Shown here: positions 25,789 to 35,095 of the stretch, piece by piece | Numbering within the stretch: the first letter of the stretch is position 1 | Layout: every line of letters starts with the position of its first letter | Assembly (NCBI GenBank): GCA_965214025.1 | Contig: CBDCAW010000071.1 | Span: 1-64,000, forward strand | Length of the DNA stretch: 64,000 nt | Source of the DNA: Granulosicoccus sp965214025 | GTDB lineage: Bacteria > Pseudomonadota > Gammaproteobacteria > Granulosicoccales > Granulosicoccaceae | Direction: 5' to 3' | Notes under the pieces: generated by a model | Databases searched by the model: none | What the model was told of the DNA's origin: nothing | Seen by the model: only the letters and a program-made list of their open reading frames with translations | Made by a program: the position numbers and the translations under genes

Positions 25789-26715
25789 ATGATCGGTGAC
25801 TACACATACTCTGAGATCGGTTCGATCTTCGCCATGCAGGGTTTCGCAGGTCTGATCCTGTTCTCTGTATTCCTGCTGATGGCACTGGGGCTCGCGATCA
25901 TCTTCGGTCAGATGGGCGTGATCAACATGGCGCATGGCGAGTTCATGATACTCGGTGCGTATGTCACCTACCTGTGCAGCAATCTGTTCACCCAGTACGT
26001 GCCTGCATTGTTCAGCGTGTACTTCTTCATCGCGATGGTGTTGGCCTTCGTGGTGACAGCCGCCCTGGGCGCGTTGGTGGAATGGGCATTGATCCGGCAT
26101 CTGTACAAGCGGCCGCTCGATACCCTGCTCGCCACCTGGGGTCTGAGCCTGATCCTGCAGCAGACCTACCGCACCGTGTTCGGTGCACGCGAGGTGGGTG
26201 TCGAGCTGCCTGACTGGATGCTGGGCTCCTTCAGCATCACCGACCTGGTCGAGGTGCCGATCAACGGTCTGTTCGTGATGGTGCTGACGCTGGTGATCTC
26301 GATCAGCGTCTACTTCCTGCTGTTCCGCTCGTCGCTGGGCATCAAGACCCGCGCCGTGGTACAGAACCGCACCATGGCCGGGGCCGTCGGTATCGATACC
26401 GAACGCGTTGACCGCACGACTTTCGCGCTGGGCTGCGGTATCGCAGGCGTGGCCGGCGCGGCCTTCACCATGATCGGCTCCACCGGCCCCACCGCCGGGC
26501 AGGACTACATCGTCGACACGTTCCTGGTGGTGGTGTTCGGTGGTACCGCCAGCCTCCTCGGCACAATCGCCTCTGCCTTCACGATCAGCCAGGCGCAATC
26601 GACGATGGAATTCTTCCTGTCCGGCTCGATGGCGAAGGTGCTGACCCTGCTGACCGTGGTCGTCATCCTGATGATTCGTCCGGAAGGATTGTTCTCGCAG
26701 AAGCTGCGTCGCTAG
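25789..26715 (+). CDS. urtB: urea/amide ABC transporter permease UrtB
   Basis: UrtB is one of two inner-membrane permeases of the transporter. The 308-residue protein has about eight transmembrane segments and the LivH-type signature: GLAIIFGQMGVINMAHGEFMILGAY near the N-terminus (about residues 36-60), TWGLSLILQQTYRTVFGA at about 117-134, and VFGGTASLLGT near 245-255. The conserved RPEGLFSQKLRR tail is present. The open frame begins at an ATG after a weak ribosome binding site. It is followed by urtC at 48 bases. Confidence 0.94.
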   Translation: MIGDYTYSEIGSIFAMQGFAGLILFSVFLLMALGLAIIFGQMGVINMAHGEFMILGAYVTYLCSNLFTQYVPALFSVYFFIAMVLAFVVTAALGALVEWALIRHLYKRPLDTLLATWGLSLILQQTYRTVFGAREVGVELPDWMLGSFSITDLVEVPINGLFVMVLTLVISISVYFLLFRSSLGIKTRAVVQNRTMAGAVGIDTERVDRTTFALGCGIAGVAGAAFTMIGSTGPTAGQDYIVDTFLVVVFGGTASLLGTIASAFTISQAQSTMEFFLSGSMAKVLTLLTVVVILMIRPEGLFSQKLRR

Positions 26716-26763
26716 CCAGGCTCGTCCACTCGTCAACCCACCCCAGGCCCGGAGGCTCACCAC

Positions 26764-28005
26764 ATGTCAGCTCGCAATCTCGTCACCCGGCATGACCTGC
26801 TCGCCTTCACCCTGGTGGCCATACTGGTACTGGTCATCATGCCGCTTCTACTGGATGACTTTCGCCTGAACCTGGCCGGCAAGTATCTGACCTACGCGTT
26901 CGTTGCCGTCGGGCTGGTGCTGTGCTGGGGGCTGGGTGGCATTCTGAGCCTGGGCCAGGGGGTGTTCTTCGGCCTGGGTGGCTACTGCATGGCCATGTTC
27001 CTGAAGCTAGAGGCATCGACCCCCGAAGCCACCAAGATTCAGTCGACACCCGGTATTCCCGATTTCATGGACTGGAATCAGATCACCGAACTGCCCTGGT
27101 TCTGGATACCGTTCAACAGCTTCGCCTTCACGCTGTTCGCTGTCATTGCAGTGCCGGTACTGCTGGCGCTGATTATCAGCCTGGCGATGTTCAAGCGACG
27201 CGTCAGTGGTGTGTACTTCGCGATCATCACGCAGGCGATCGCCGCCATCGTAACGATCCTGATCATCGGCCAGCAAGGCTATACCGGTGGGGTCAACGGC
27301 ATCACCGACCTGCGTACCCTGCTCGGCTGGGACATCCGCAGCGATACCGCCAAGACCGTGCTGTATTTCATCAACGCGACCCTGCTGCTCGGTGTACTGG
27401 TGATGTGCCTGTTCGTGCAACGCAGCAAGCTCGGGCGGTTGCTCGTGGCCATCCGAGACCGCGAAGACCGGGTGCGTTTCTCAGGCTACGACGTGGCCAA
27501 CCTCAAGGTCTTCGTGTTCTGTCTGGCGGCCGCCGTGTCCGCCATCGGCGGCGCGATGTTCAGCCTGCAAACGGGTTTCATGTCACCGACCTTCGTCGGC
27601 ATCGTCCCATCGATCGAAATGGTGATCTTCTGCGCCGTCGGCGGGCGACTGTCGATCTGGGGTGCCGTGTACGGCACACTGCTGGTCAACTACGCGAAGA
27701 CGAACCTGTCCGAGTCGTTTCCGGAACTCTGGCTTTTCGGCCTGGGTGGCCTGTTCATCGCCGTGGTGATGCTCTTTCCCAATGGACTTGCGGGGGTCTA
27801 TGCCACCGCGATGGCGCGATTCAAGAGAAACCGGCAACGCCCACAGGTCAGCACCGACTACAAAAGGGTCATGAGTGCAGTAACGACATCACAGGGCACG
27901 GTTCGGCACCAGCCTGACGATACGACAGCGGCTGACCGGACCAAGAAACCCTCGCCGCCATTTGAACCGGCCGGAACTACCAGCGCTACCACGGAGGCCA
28001 GCTGA
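26764..28005 (+). CDS. urtC: urea/amide ABC transporter permease UrtC
   Basis: This is the second inner-membrane permease of the transporter, of LivM type. The 413-residue protein has about ten transmembrane segments, with GLGGILSLGQGVFFGLGGYC (about residues 58-77), the UrtC-specific loop with FMDWNQ, and GAVYGTLLVNYAKTNLSESFPELW near residue 300. The last 55 or so residues form a hydrophilic, low-complexity cytoplasmic tail. A good ribosome binding site (GGAGG) precedes the ATG at 26764. Its stop overlaps the urtD start (ATGA), so the two are translationally coupled. Confidence 0.94.
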   Translation: MSARNLVTRHDLLAFTLVAILVLVIMPLLLDDFRLNLAGKYLTYAFVAVGLVLCWGLGGILSLGQGVFFGLGGYCMAMFLKLEASTPEATKIQSTPGIPDFMDWNQITELPWFWIPFNSFAFTLFAVIAVPVLLALIISLAMFKRRVSGVYFAIITQAIAAIVTILIIGQQGYTGGVNGITDLRTLLGWDIRSDTAKTVLYFINATLLLGVLVMCLFVQRSKLGRLLVAIRDREDRVRFSGYDVANLKVFVFCLAAAVSAIGGAMFSLQTGFMSPTFVGIVPSIEMVIFCAVGGRLSIWGAVYGTLLVNYAKTNLSESFPELWLFGLGGLFIAVVMLFPNGLAGVYATAMARFKRNRQRPQVSTDYKRVMSAVTTSQGTVRHQPDDTTAADRTKKPSPPFEPAGTTSATTEAS

Positions 28006-28757
28006 TGAGCATCGCGAACAACACGGACTACATGCTCGCCGTGGAAGGTCTGACGGTATCGTTCGACGGTTTTCGCGCCGTCGACGATCTGAGCTTTTAC
28101 GTCGATGAAAACGAGATCCACGTGATCATCGGACCCAACGGTGCCGGCAAGACCACGGTACTGGACCTGATCTGCGGGCGCACCCGCGCATCAGCGGGTT
28201 CCATCAAGTTCCGCAACCGTGAGCTGACCCGCATGAAAGAGCACCAGATCGTGCACACAGGTGTGGGGCGCAAGTTCCAGAACCCGAACATCTATGACGA
28301 CCTGAGCGTCTTCGAGAACCTCGAGTTGTCCTATCCGCGCGGCTATGGTGTGCTGGGTGCCCTGTTCTTCAAGCGCGATGACGAGGTGATCGAACGCATC
28401 CACGCGATTGCCGAGCAGGTGTTCCTAGGGGACAGCCTTGCCAATCAGGCCGGCCTGCTAAGCCACGGGCAGAAACAATGGCTGGAGATCGGCATGCTGC
28501 TGATCCAGAAACCCGAGCTGCTGATGCTCGATGAACCGGTGGCCGGCATGAGTGCGAGCGAGCGGTTGAAGACCGCCGAACTGCTGAACCGGATCACGCA
28601 GGAACATTCGGTGCTGGTCGTGGAACATGACATGAAGTTCGTCGAGGACATTGCCAGTCGTGTGACCGTCTTGCACCAGGGGCGCGTGCTTGCCGCGGGT
28701 CGGATGGACGAGGTCCAGAAGAACCCGGACGTCATCGAAGTGTACCTGGGTCACTGA
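28005..28757 (+). CDS. urtD: urea/amide ABC transporter ATPase UrtD
   Basis: This is one of the two ATPases that drive the UrtBC permease. The 250-residue protein has Walker A GPNGAGKTTVLD (about residues 43-54), Q-loop region GVGRKFQNPNIYDDLSVFENLEL, signature LSHGQKQWLEIGMLL (in place of LSGGQ, as is usual for UrtD), Walker B LLMLDEPVAGMS, and the H-loop EHDMKFVEDIA. GGAGG inside the urtC end serves as its ribosome binding site. It is followed 13 bases later by urtE. Confidence 0.95.
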   Translation: MSIANNTDYMLAVEGLTVSFDGFRAVDDLSFYVDENEIHVIIGPNGAGKTTVLDLICGRTRASAGSIKFRNRELTRMKEHQIVHTGVGRKFQNPNIYDDLSVFENLELSYPRGYGVLGALFFKRDDEVIERIHAIAEQVFLGDSLANQAGLLSHGQKQWLEIGMLLIQKPELLMLDEPVAGMSASERLKTAELLNRITQEHSVLVVEHDMKFVEDIASRVTVLHQGRVLAAGRMDEVQKNPDVIEVYLGH

Positions 28758-28770
28758 AGGGGAAAGTGCC

Positions 28771-29460
28771 ATGCTGAGCATATCCGATTACCACATCGCC
28801 TACGATCAGAGCGAGGTGCTGCACGGCCTCGACTTCACGGTGGGCAGGGCCGAGATCGTCGCCATTCTCGGGCGCAACGGGATGGGCAAGACCACGTTGA
28901 TGAAGGCGTTGATGGGTCTCCTGCCCACCCGCAGCGGTGTGTTACGTCTGAACGATACCGACATCAGCCCGTTGAAGACTCCGCAGCGCGTGGCAGCCGG
29001 CGTGGGCTATGTGCCTCAGGGCCGCATGATCTTTCCGGCCATGAGCGTGCAGGAAAATATCCGCACCGGCCTGACGACCACGAACGACAAGGACGTACCG
29101 GCGGACATCTACGAGCTGTTTCCCGTGCTACAGGAGATGAAGCATCGCCGGGGCGGCAATCTGTCGGGCGGGCAGCAGCAGCAACTCGCCATTGCGCGCG
29201 CATTGGCTACCCGACCTAAGGTACTGTTGCTCGACGAACCCACCGAAGGCATTCAGCCATCGATCATCCGCGAAATGGCTCGCACGCTCAAGCGTATCCG
29301 AGATGAGCGACAACTGTCGATCATCGTGTCCGAGCAGGTGCTCTCGTTCGCGCTGGATGTGGCCGACCGGGTGCTGGTGCTGGAGAACGGGCATCTCGTG
29401 CACGACGCACCCAGAGATACCGTCGATGAAGAGCGCGTGTCCGCCTGGCTGTCGGTGTGA
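28771..29460 (+). CDS. urtE: urea/amide ABC transporter ATPase UrtE
   Basis: This is the second ATPase of the transporter, of LivF type. The 229-residue product has Walker A GRNGMGKTTLMKAL (about residues 35-48), Q-loop GYVPQGRMIFPAMSV, signature LSGGQQQQLAIARAL, Walker B LLLDEPTEGIQPSI, and SEQVLSFALDVADRV. The ATG at 28771, with GGGGA upstream, is preferred to an in-frame GTG-type start inside urtD that would add 27 untypical residues. It completes the urtABCDE set and is separated from fmdA by about 150 bases. Confidence 0.95.
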   Translation: MLSISDYHIAYDQSEVLHGLDFTVGRAEIVAILGRNGMGKTTLMKALMGLLPTRSGVLRLNDTDISPLKTPQRVAAGVGYVPQGRMIFPAMSVQENIRTGLTTTNDKDVPADIYELFPVLQEMKHRRGGNLSGGQQQQLAIARALATRPKVLLLDEPTEGIQPSIIREMARTLKRIRDERQLSIIVSEQVLSFALDVADRVLVLENGHLVHDAPRDTVDEERVSAWLSV

Positions 29461-29609
29461 CCCACCAGACGCGCTGCTGCTCGTTCACACACGAACTACC
29501 TGCCGACGAACGCATTGACAGAACGTTCAGGCGCCAGGACAACCAGGCAATCGAATCACCGAAACACAAGCGAACGACCCAATAGCCTCTGCAAACCAAG
29601 GAGCTCATC

Positions 29610-30842
29610 ATGACCGACACTCTCATCAAGGTTGACCTGACCGATTCTCCCTACAACAACGAGATGATTCACAACCGTTGGCATCCGGACATACCGATGG
29701 CCGCCTGGGTGAAGCCGGGTGACGACTTCAAGGTGGAAACCTGTGACTGGACCGGTGGGCAGATCAAGAACGATGACGATGCCGCGGATGTGCGCGACGT
29801 CGATCTATCGCAGGTGCACTTCCTGTCCGGTCCGATCGGTGTACAGGGAGCGGTGGCCGGCGACCTGCTGGTCGTCGATATTCTGGACATCGGCGCCTTC
29901 GACGACAGTCAGTGGGGATTCAACGGCTTCTTCTCGAAACAGAACGGGGGCGGCTTTCTCACCGAGCACTTTCCACAGGCGCAGAAATCCATCTGGGATT
30001 TCGAGGGCATGTTCACCCGCTCGAGGCATATTCCCGGTGTGCGCTACGCCGGACTGATACACCCCGGGCTGATCGGCTGCCTGCCCGATCAGGCAATGCT
30101 CGATACCTGGAACACACGCGAGAAGGCGCTGTTCGATACCGATCCGGAACGGATACCCGCCCTGGCCACCCTGCCCGATGGCGGGGATACCGCGCACATG
30201 GGCAAGCTGACGGGAGAGGCCCGCGACAAGGCCGCGGCAACCGGCGCACGTACCGTTCCTCCACGCGAACACGGCGGCAACTGCGACATCAAGGATCTAT
30301 CGCGCGGTTCAAAGGTGTACTTCCCGGTGTACGTGGATGGCGCCGGCCTGTCGATGGGTGATCTTCACTTCAGCCAGGGCGACGGTGAGATTACCTTCTG
30401 CGGCGCTATCGAAATGGCCGGCTGGTTGCACATCCGCGTCAGCCTGATCAAGGGTGGCATGCACAAGTACGGCGTGAAGAACCCGATCTTTCGTCCCTCG
30501 CCGATGGCACCCAAATACGACGACTACCTGATCTTCGAGGGTATCTCGGTGGATGAAGGTGGCAAGCAGCACTACCTCGACGTGCACATCGCCTATCGCC
30601 AGGCCTGCCTGAATGCCATCGAATACCTGAAGAAGTTCGGCTACTCTGGAGCACAGGCCTATTCCATTCTCGGCACGGCACCGGTGCAAGGTCACATCTC
30701 TGGCGTGGTGGACATTCCCAGCGCCTGCGCCACGCTGTGGCTACCCACCGACATCTTCGAGTTCGATCTGATGCCCAACGAGAGCGGACCGGTTGTCGCG
30801 CTCGATGGTTCCGTGCAAATGCCGCTGGCACCTGATCTTTGA
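29610..30842 (+). CDS. fmdA: formamidase FmdA
   Basis: FmdA hydrolyses formamide to formate and ammonia (acetamidase/formamidase family, cytoplasmic). The 410-residue length fits. Characteristic stretches are NRWHPDIPMAAWVKPGDDF (about residues 22-40), GPIGVQGAVAGDLLVVDILDIG (in the region 70-92), HGGNCDIKDLSRGSKVYFPV (split near 220-240), GDLHFSQGDGEITFCGAIE and VDIPSACATLWLP. A strong ribosome binding site (AAGGAG) precedes the ATG at 29610. With the transporter upstream and fmdB downstream it forms a scavenging pathway that releases ammonia for nitrogen assimilation. The gap of about 150 bases after urtE could hold an internal promoter, but none is clear. Confidence 0.95.
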   Translation: MTDTLIKVDLTDSPYNNEMIHNRWHPDIPMAAWVKPGDDFKVETCDWTGGQIKNDDDAADVRDVDLSQVHFLSGPIGVQGAVAGDLLVVDILDIGAFDDSQWGFNGFFSKQNGGGFLTEHFPQAQKSIWDFEGMFTRSRHIPGVRYAGLIHPGLIGCLPDQAMLDTWNTREKALFDTDPERIPALATLPDGGDTAHMGKLTGEARDKAAATGARTVPPREHGGNCDIKDLSRGSKVYFPVYVDGAGLSMGDLHFSQGDGEITFCGAIEMAGWLHIRVSLIKGGMHKYGVKNPIFRPSPMAPKYDDYLIFEGISVDEGGKQHYLDVHIAYRQACLNAIEYLKKFGYSGAQAYSILGTAPVQGHISGVVDIPSACATLWLPTDIFEFDLMPNESGPVVALDGSVQMPLAPDL

Positions 30843-30857
30843 GCTGAGGAAAACGAG

Positions 30858-31226
30858 ATGCCAGTCTATGAGTTTCAATGCCAGGGCTGCGGTGTCATGG
30901 AGCGCACACTGCCCATGCATCGCAGCCAGGAAGCGCAACACTGCCCCCATTGCCAACAACCGACGGCGCGTATAATCGCCAGTGCGCCGAGGCTATCCGT
31001 AGCGCGAGCCACTGGCGTAAAAGCTGACAGCATCAACGAACGCGCTCGGAACGAGCCATTGAGAAGCAGAACGGCCGATGCCGGTGCTGCACTTGCCGAT
31101 CGACATGACAGTCGCAAGCACCCGCCCGGTTGCGGTTGCTGCGGAAGTGGCAAAAGCCGTACCCGTACGCACGCCGACCAGTCAAAGAGCTTCCCGACCA
31201 GCAGGCCGTGGATGATCAGTCATTGA
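30858..31226 (+). CDS. fmdB: FmdB-type zinc-ribbon protein
   Basis: FmdB proteins are small zinc-ribbon proteins named from their linkage to formamidase, where they were proposed to be regulators. The 122-residue product has MPVYEFQCQGCG with C8 and C11, then CPHC at C29 and C32, giving a classic four-cysteine zinc site in the first 35 residues. The C-terminal half is disordered and basic and includes a Cys cluster (GCGCCG) near residue 96. It begins 15 bases after fmdA, with GAGGA as ribosome binding site, so it is the last gene of the operon. Confidence 0.9.
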   Translation: MPVYEFQCQGCGVMERTLPMHRSQEAQHCPHCQQPTARIIASAPRLSVARATGVKADSINERARNEPLRSRTADAGAALADRHDSRKHPPGCGCCGSGKSRTRTHADQSKSFPTSRPWMISH

Positions 31227-31322
31227 TCGGGTAGTTACGATCTCGGCCGAGCGTCAGGGCCTGCCAAGAGATAGCGAGCCCTGACGTTCAAACGAGTCGT
31301 TCAAGCACGTTTTCCAGATGAT

Positions 31323-31349
31323 CTCGCCCGAGCCTTGCGCTCGGGCGAG
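31323..31349. terminator. 11-bp stem terminator at the urt-fmd / Fn3-gene junction
   Basis: CTCGCCCGAGC and GCTCGGGCGAG form a perfect 11-bp stem with a five-base loop CTTGC. On the plus strand it is followed by CCGTTTTACC, a short T-run, so it can end the urt-fmd transcript. It also lies just after the stop of the minus-strand Fn3-like gene (31369). A nearly identical copy lies at 33612-33636. Confidence 0.75.
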
Positions 31350-31368
31350 CCGTTTTACCAGACTTGGC

Positions 31369-33111
31369 TTACTGCTCGTCCTGCTCCTGATCGTAGGGGG
31401 CCACGATGCTCAGCTCCGGAAACGCGACGCCCTCGGTGGTGCGCATCGTACCATCGGCCGCCATGTAGTTCAGATCACCGACCAGTTCGCCGGATTCACC
31501 GTCTCTTGCGATCACGCTGAGGCGTTCGCCCAGATCTGTACTGAACTCCAGCTCTCCGGCGAAAGTGCCGCCAGTCCCGTCAGTGACCGGGGCGACAGTG
31601 CCGACCGTGACGGTACCTTCAACTGCCGGTGTATCTCCACCCTGCATAAACGTTCCGGACACTTCCAGGTTGGTGTTGAATCCACCGCCTGTTCGATTGG
31701 TCAAACTGAACGAGACATCCGTCATTTCCCGCGTAAACGACTGAGCTTCACGCTGAACTTTATAGAAACTGGCCAGTTCGACAATCCGCTCGTCGAGGCC
31801 TTCCGAGGCATCTGCACCAGTACTTGTGCTGATCGATCCGGAGATCTGCACATCATCACGACCACCGGTGATGTAAGAGAAGCCATCCCAGGTCCGGGTC
31901 AGCGTGTCCCTGTTTCCGCTGGCTTCTGCCTGGGTGTTCTGCACACGCTCAAACGTGCCATCGACCTGCCAGTCAACATTATTGTATTGGCAGGCATCGA
32001 AGGTATAGATTGCGGTATTGGTGATATCTTCGACGTCATCAATCGAGTCGTCAACCGTCGTTTCAATGACCTCGAACGTTCCACCCAATTCGCAGTCGTA
32101 GCGTGTACCGGTACCCTCTTCATTTGGTACAGAATTCAGAGCGCTTTCAGTGGCGTTGGCGGCAGCAAACAACACGGTTGATTCTTCCGCATCGACCTGA
32201 TACCCAGCCAAAGCCTTGATCACGCTACCGAATTGTGCGTCGAGCGCCACTGTAGGGTCTGTATCCGGCCCATCCGGAGTATCCGGCTCATCAGGGCCAC
32301 TGGTACCGGCAGTTCCCGGCATCGTGATCGATCGAGGCTCCGAGCGTCGACCGTCTGCCGCGATGGCCACCACCTCGTAACTGTAGTTGATGCCAGGTTC
32401 GAGCGAGAAGTCGACGTAACTCGTCGCCGAACTGGCTGAGACCACTACTTCACCGTCACGTATGACCTGATACCGAGCACCGGCGGTATCGGTGTCGCCA
32501 CCGGTGGGCAGCCGATCCCAGACAATTCCGCCGGAGATGGCGCCGTAACGCACCGCTCGTAACCCGGTCACGGAGGCGAAGTCGCCGTCCAGTTCGTCCG
32601 GTGGCTCCGCGCCGCTGCTACCGCGCAGCGGCATCGTGATCGTGGCAGGTTCCGAGCGCTCGCCAGTCGTCGGGTTGATCGCGACGACCGCGTAGACGGG
32701 TGTGGTATCCACAACGATCTCGTTATCGACGTAAGAACTCGTGTTCCCTTCAAAGACCACGACACCATCACGCGAGACCTCGTAACGTGTGCCGATCAGC
32801 CCGCCATTCCAGGCAATCCCACCCGCGAAGCCTGAATAGCGCGCCGCACGCAGCCCGGTCGGCGCCGGTACCGAAGTGGCAGGCGAGGTCGCGTCGGAAC
32901 TCGCGTCGGCGCTTTCCTCTGTAACAGCATCCGAGCCGGACTCGACCTCGGACTCGGCCGCAGCTGCTGGCGTAGCTGCAGAATCAGGTTCGTCTTGTAC
33001 TGTGAAAGGTGAGACGGCAGGTAATTCGACTTCCTGCGCCGCAGCGACAGCGGGATAACCGGTTGCGGCGCTCAGGACCGCACAGACAGCAGTAGCGACT
33101 AGGTTCTTCAT
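31369..33111 (-). CDS. secreted protein with Fn3-like modules, intact copy
   Basis: The 580-residue protein has a signal peptide (MKNLVATAVCAVLSA, cleaved near AVAA). An acidic, Ala/Glu/Ser-rich linker follows (about 25-75), then two fibronectin-III-like modules of about 90 residues: type A (PTGLRAARYSGFAGGIAW ... ATITMPLRG) and type B (VTGLRAVRYGAISGGIVWD ... SITMPGTAG). The C-terminal 300 residues are a separate beta-rich domain with two visible cysteines (about 355 and 390) and no family I recognise. The ATG at 33111 follows GAGGAAC. It resembles the disrupted neighbour at 33652-35371 and, in its C-terminal end, a remnant at 33331-33590. A surface or secreted binding role is inferred from the modules only. 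Confidence 0.82.
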   Translation of the reverse strand: MKNLVATAVCAVLSAATGYPAVAAAQEVELPAVSPFTVQDEPDSAATPAAAAESEVESGSDAVTEESADASSDATSPATSVPAPTGLRAARYSGFAGGIAWNGGLIGTRYEVSRDGVVVFEGNTSSYVDNEIVVDTTPVYAVVAINPTTGERSEPATITMPLRGSSGAEPPDELDGDFASVTGLRAVRYGAISGGIVWDRLPTGGDTDTAGARYQVIRDGEVVVSASSATSYVDFSLEPGINYSYEVVAIAADGRRSEPRSITMPGTAGTSGPDEPDTPDGPDTDPTVALDAQFGSVIKALAGYQVDAEESTVLFAAANATESALNSVPNEEGTGTRYDCELGGTFEVIETTVDDSIDDVEDITNTAIYTFDACQYNNVDWQVDGTFERVQNTQAEASGNRDTLTRTWDGFSYITGGRDDVQISGSISTSTGADASEGLDERIVELASFYKVQREAQSFTREMTDVSFSLTNRTGGGFNTNLEVSGTFMQGGDTPAVEGTVTVGTVAPVTDGTGGTFAGELEFSTDLGERLSVIARDGESGELVGDLNYMAADGTMRTTEGVAFPELSIVAPYDQEQDEQ

Positions 33112-33133
33112 GTTCCTCGATGCTCCGAGTAAG

Positions 33134-33164
33134 GTGACACGGCCAGTTGTTTGCCGTGGGTCAC
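33134..33164. promoter_or_regulatory. inverted repeat upstream of intact Fn3-like gene
   Basis: GTGACACGGC and GCCGTGGGTCAC flank a short loop about 25 bases upstream of the ATG at 33111. The same arrangement, with changed sequence but conserved pairing, occurs upstream of the paralogue (35396-35427). It could be an operator or a 5' leader hairpin. Confidence 0.5.
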
Positions 33165-33330
33165 ACTTTACTTTTCGAGATGGCATGGAACGTGTGCGAA
33201 GAAAGCCTATTTTTGGGGTAAGTTTCCCAAAATACTGCCCGACGGATTCGCACGTGACCGGTTGCGCCTGGCTCAATCTCGCCCATGCGCTTCGGCCGAA
33301 CACTCGACGATATCGATCGTTTGGGTGATA

Positions 33331-33590
33331 AACGCGACGCTCTCGGCAGCGCGCATCGAGCTATGACTGCCATGGCCGCCATGTAGTCCAGAGCACCGAC
33401 CGGTTCCACTGAACCATCAGGCATTGCCTGCGCAGTCTGAGCAGATCCGTCCAGGATTCCGATGAAACTGGACAGCGCGGCAGGTCGCTCCGTCAACGCG
33501 TCAGGGACACCTTTGGCAAAGCGTGTGTGGGTCGATCCGGAGATCGGTACAGAACCACCGCCACTGACCCTGCGGCAGCTTGTTCATGGG
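33331..33590 (-). pseudogene. decayed C-terminal end of a third Fn3-like paralogue
   Basis: The DNA here aligns by eye with the C-terminal coding end of the intact gene. AACGCGACGC...CTCGG, GCGCATCG and GGCCGCCATGTAGT-CAGA-CACCGACC recur at 33331-33405 and at 31420-31480. On the minus strand part of it reads DGSVEPVGALDYMAA, against DGESGELVGDLNYMAA in the intact protein. GTCGATCCGGAGATC near 33531 matches GATCGATCCGGAGATC near 31832. No open frame covers the match. It is a non-coding remnant in the gap between the two paralogues. Confidence 0.7.
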
Positions 33591-33611
33591 TCGAATCGTC
33601 ACGTCATGATC

Positions 33612-33636
33612 TCGCCCGAGCCTTGCGCTCGGGCGA
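33612..33636. terminator. second copy of the Fn3-gene terminator hairpin
   Basis: TCGCCCGAGC and GCTCGGGCGA with loop CTTGC repeat the hairpin at 31323-31349 almost exactly, including the preceding GATGATCT/CATGATCT. It lies 16 bases after the stop of the minus-strand Fn3-like frame at 33652. The T-run seen beside the first copy is not present. Confidence 0.6.
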
Positions 33637-33651
33637 TTCGTTCAATCGTAC

Positions 33652-35095
33652 CTACAGCTCTTCCAACTCTTCCAACTCTTCCAGTTCTTCCAAATCCAGT
33701 TCTTCCAGGTCGAGCTCCTCCAGGTCCAGGTCCCCCAGTTCATCCTCCTCCAGCTCTTCCAGGTCCAGGTCCCCCAGCTCAACCTCTTCCAGCTCCTCGT
33801 TCTCTGGAACGTCGGTATCCACAACATCGGCATCCGACTCATCAGGACCACTGCTACCGGCATTGCCTGGCATCGTGATCGATCGTGGCTCTGAGCGTCG
33901 GCCGTCAGCTGCGATGGCCACTACCTCATACTCGTAAGAGGTGCCTGGATCCAGCGAGAAGTCGATGTAAGTGGTTGCCGAACTGGCCGCCACCACCACT
34001 TCACCATCACGCAAGACCTGATACCGGGCACCGGCGGTATCGGTTTCCCCGCCGGTGGGCAGCCGATCCCAGGCGATTCCACCGGAGTTGACACCGTAAC
34101 GCACCGCGCGCAGCCCGCTCACGGAAACGAAGTCGCCGTCCTGATTATCCGGTGGCTCGTCACCACTGCTACCGCGCAGCGGCATCGTGATCGTGGCAGG
34201 TTCCGAGCGCTCACCGGTGGTCGTGTCGATCGCGACGACTGAGTAGACGGGTGTGGTATCCACGACGATCTCGTTGTCGATGTAGGACAACTCACGTCCT
34301 TCCGCAAGCACGACACCGTCACGCGAAACCTCATAGGATGTCCCGACTGCACCACCCTGCCAGGCAATTCCACCCGCGAAGCCGGAATAGCGGGCTGCGC
34401 GCAGCCCGGTCGGCGCCGGGATTGATGAATCCGGTTGATCTGGACCGCTGCTACCCGCCGTCCCCGGCATCGTGATCGAGCGGGGCTCCGAGCGTCGGCC
34501 GTCAGCCGCGATAGCCACTACCTCGTACTCGTAACTGCTGCCCGGGTTCAACGAGAAGTCGACGTAGGTGGTCGCCGAACTGGCCGCTACCACTACTTCA
34601 CCATCACGCGAGACTTGATACCGGGCACCGGCGGTATCGGTTTCCCCGCCCGTAGGCAGCCGATCCCAGGCGATCCCACCGGAGATGACGCCGTAGCGCA
34701 CCGCTCGCAACCCGGTCACGGGGACGAAGTCGCCGTCCTGATTGTCCGGTGGCTCGTCGCCACTGCTACCACGCAGCGGCATCGTGATCGTGGCAGGTTC
34801 CGAGCGCTCGCCGGTGGTCGTGTCGATCGCGACGACCGAGTAGACGGGTGTGGTATCCACGACGATCGCAGTATCGATGTAGGAAGACTCACGCCCCTCG
34901 GCAAGCACGACGCCGTCACGCGAAACCTCCCAACGTCTTTCATTGCGACCGTCCCAGGCAATACCACCCGCAAAGCCCGAATAGCGGGCCGCACGCAGCC
35001 CGGTCGGCGGCGCCGGTACCGATGTGGCAGGAGAGGTCGCGTCGGAACTGTCGTCGGCGCTTTCCTCGACAGCGACATCCGTGCTGTCGTCGGTT

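Noticed and set aside
31318..32181. 287-codon plus-strand frame opposite the intact Fn3-like gene
   Set aside because: No ribosome binding site, no family, and it lies opposite a gene with a signal peptide and recognisable modules.
33527..33937. Plus-strand Ser-rich open frame (SSSSRS)
   Set aside because: Antisense of the Leu-Glu tail repeat of the Fn3-like gene; no start signal.
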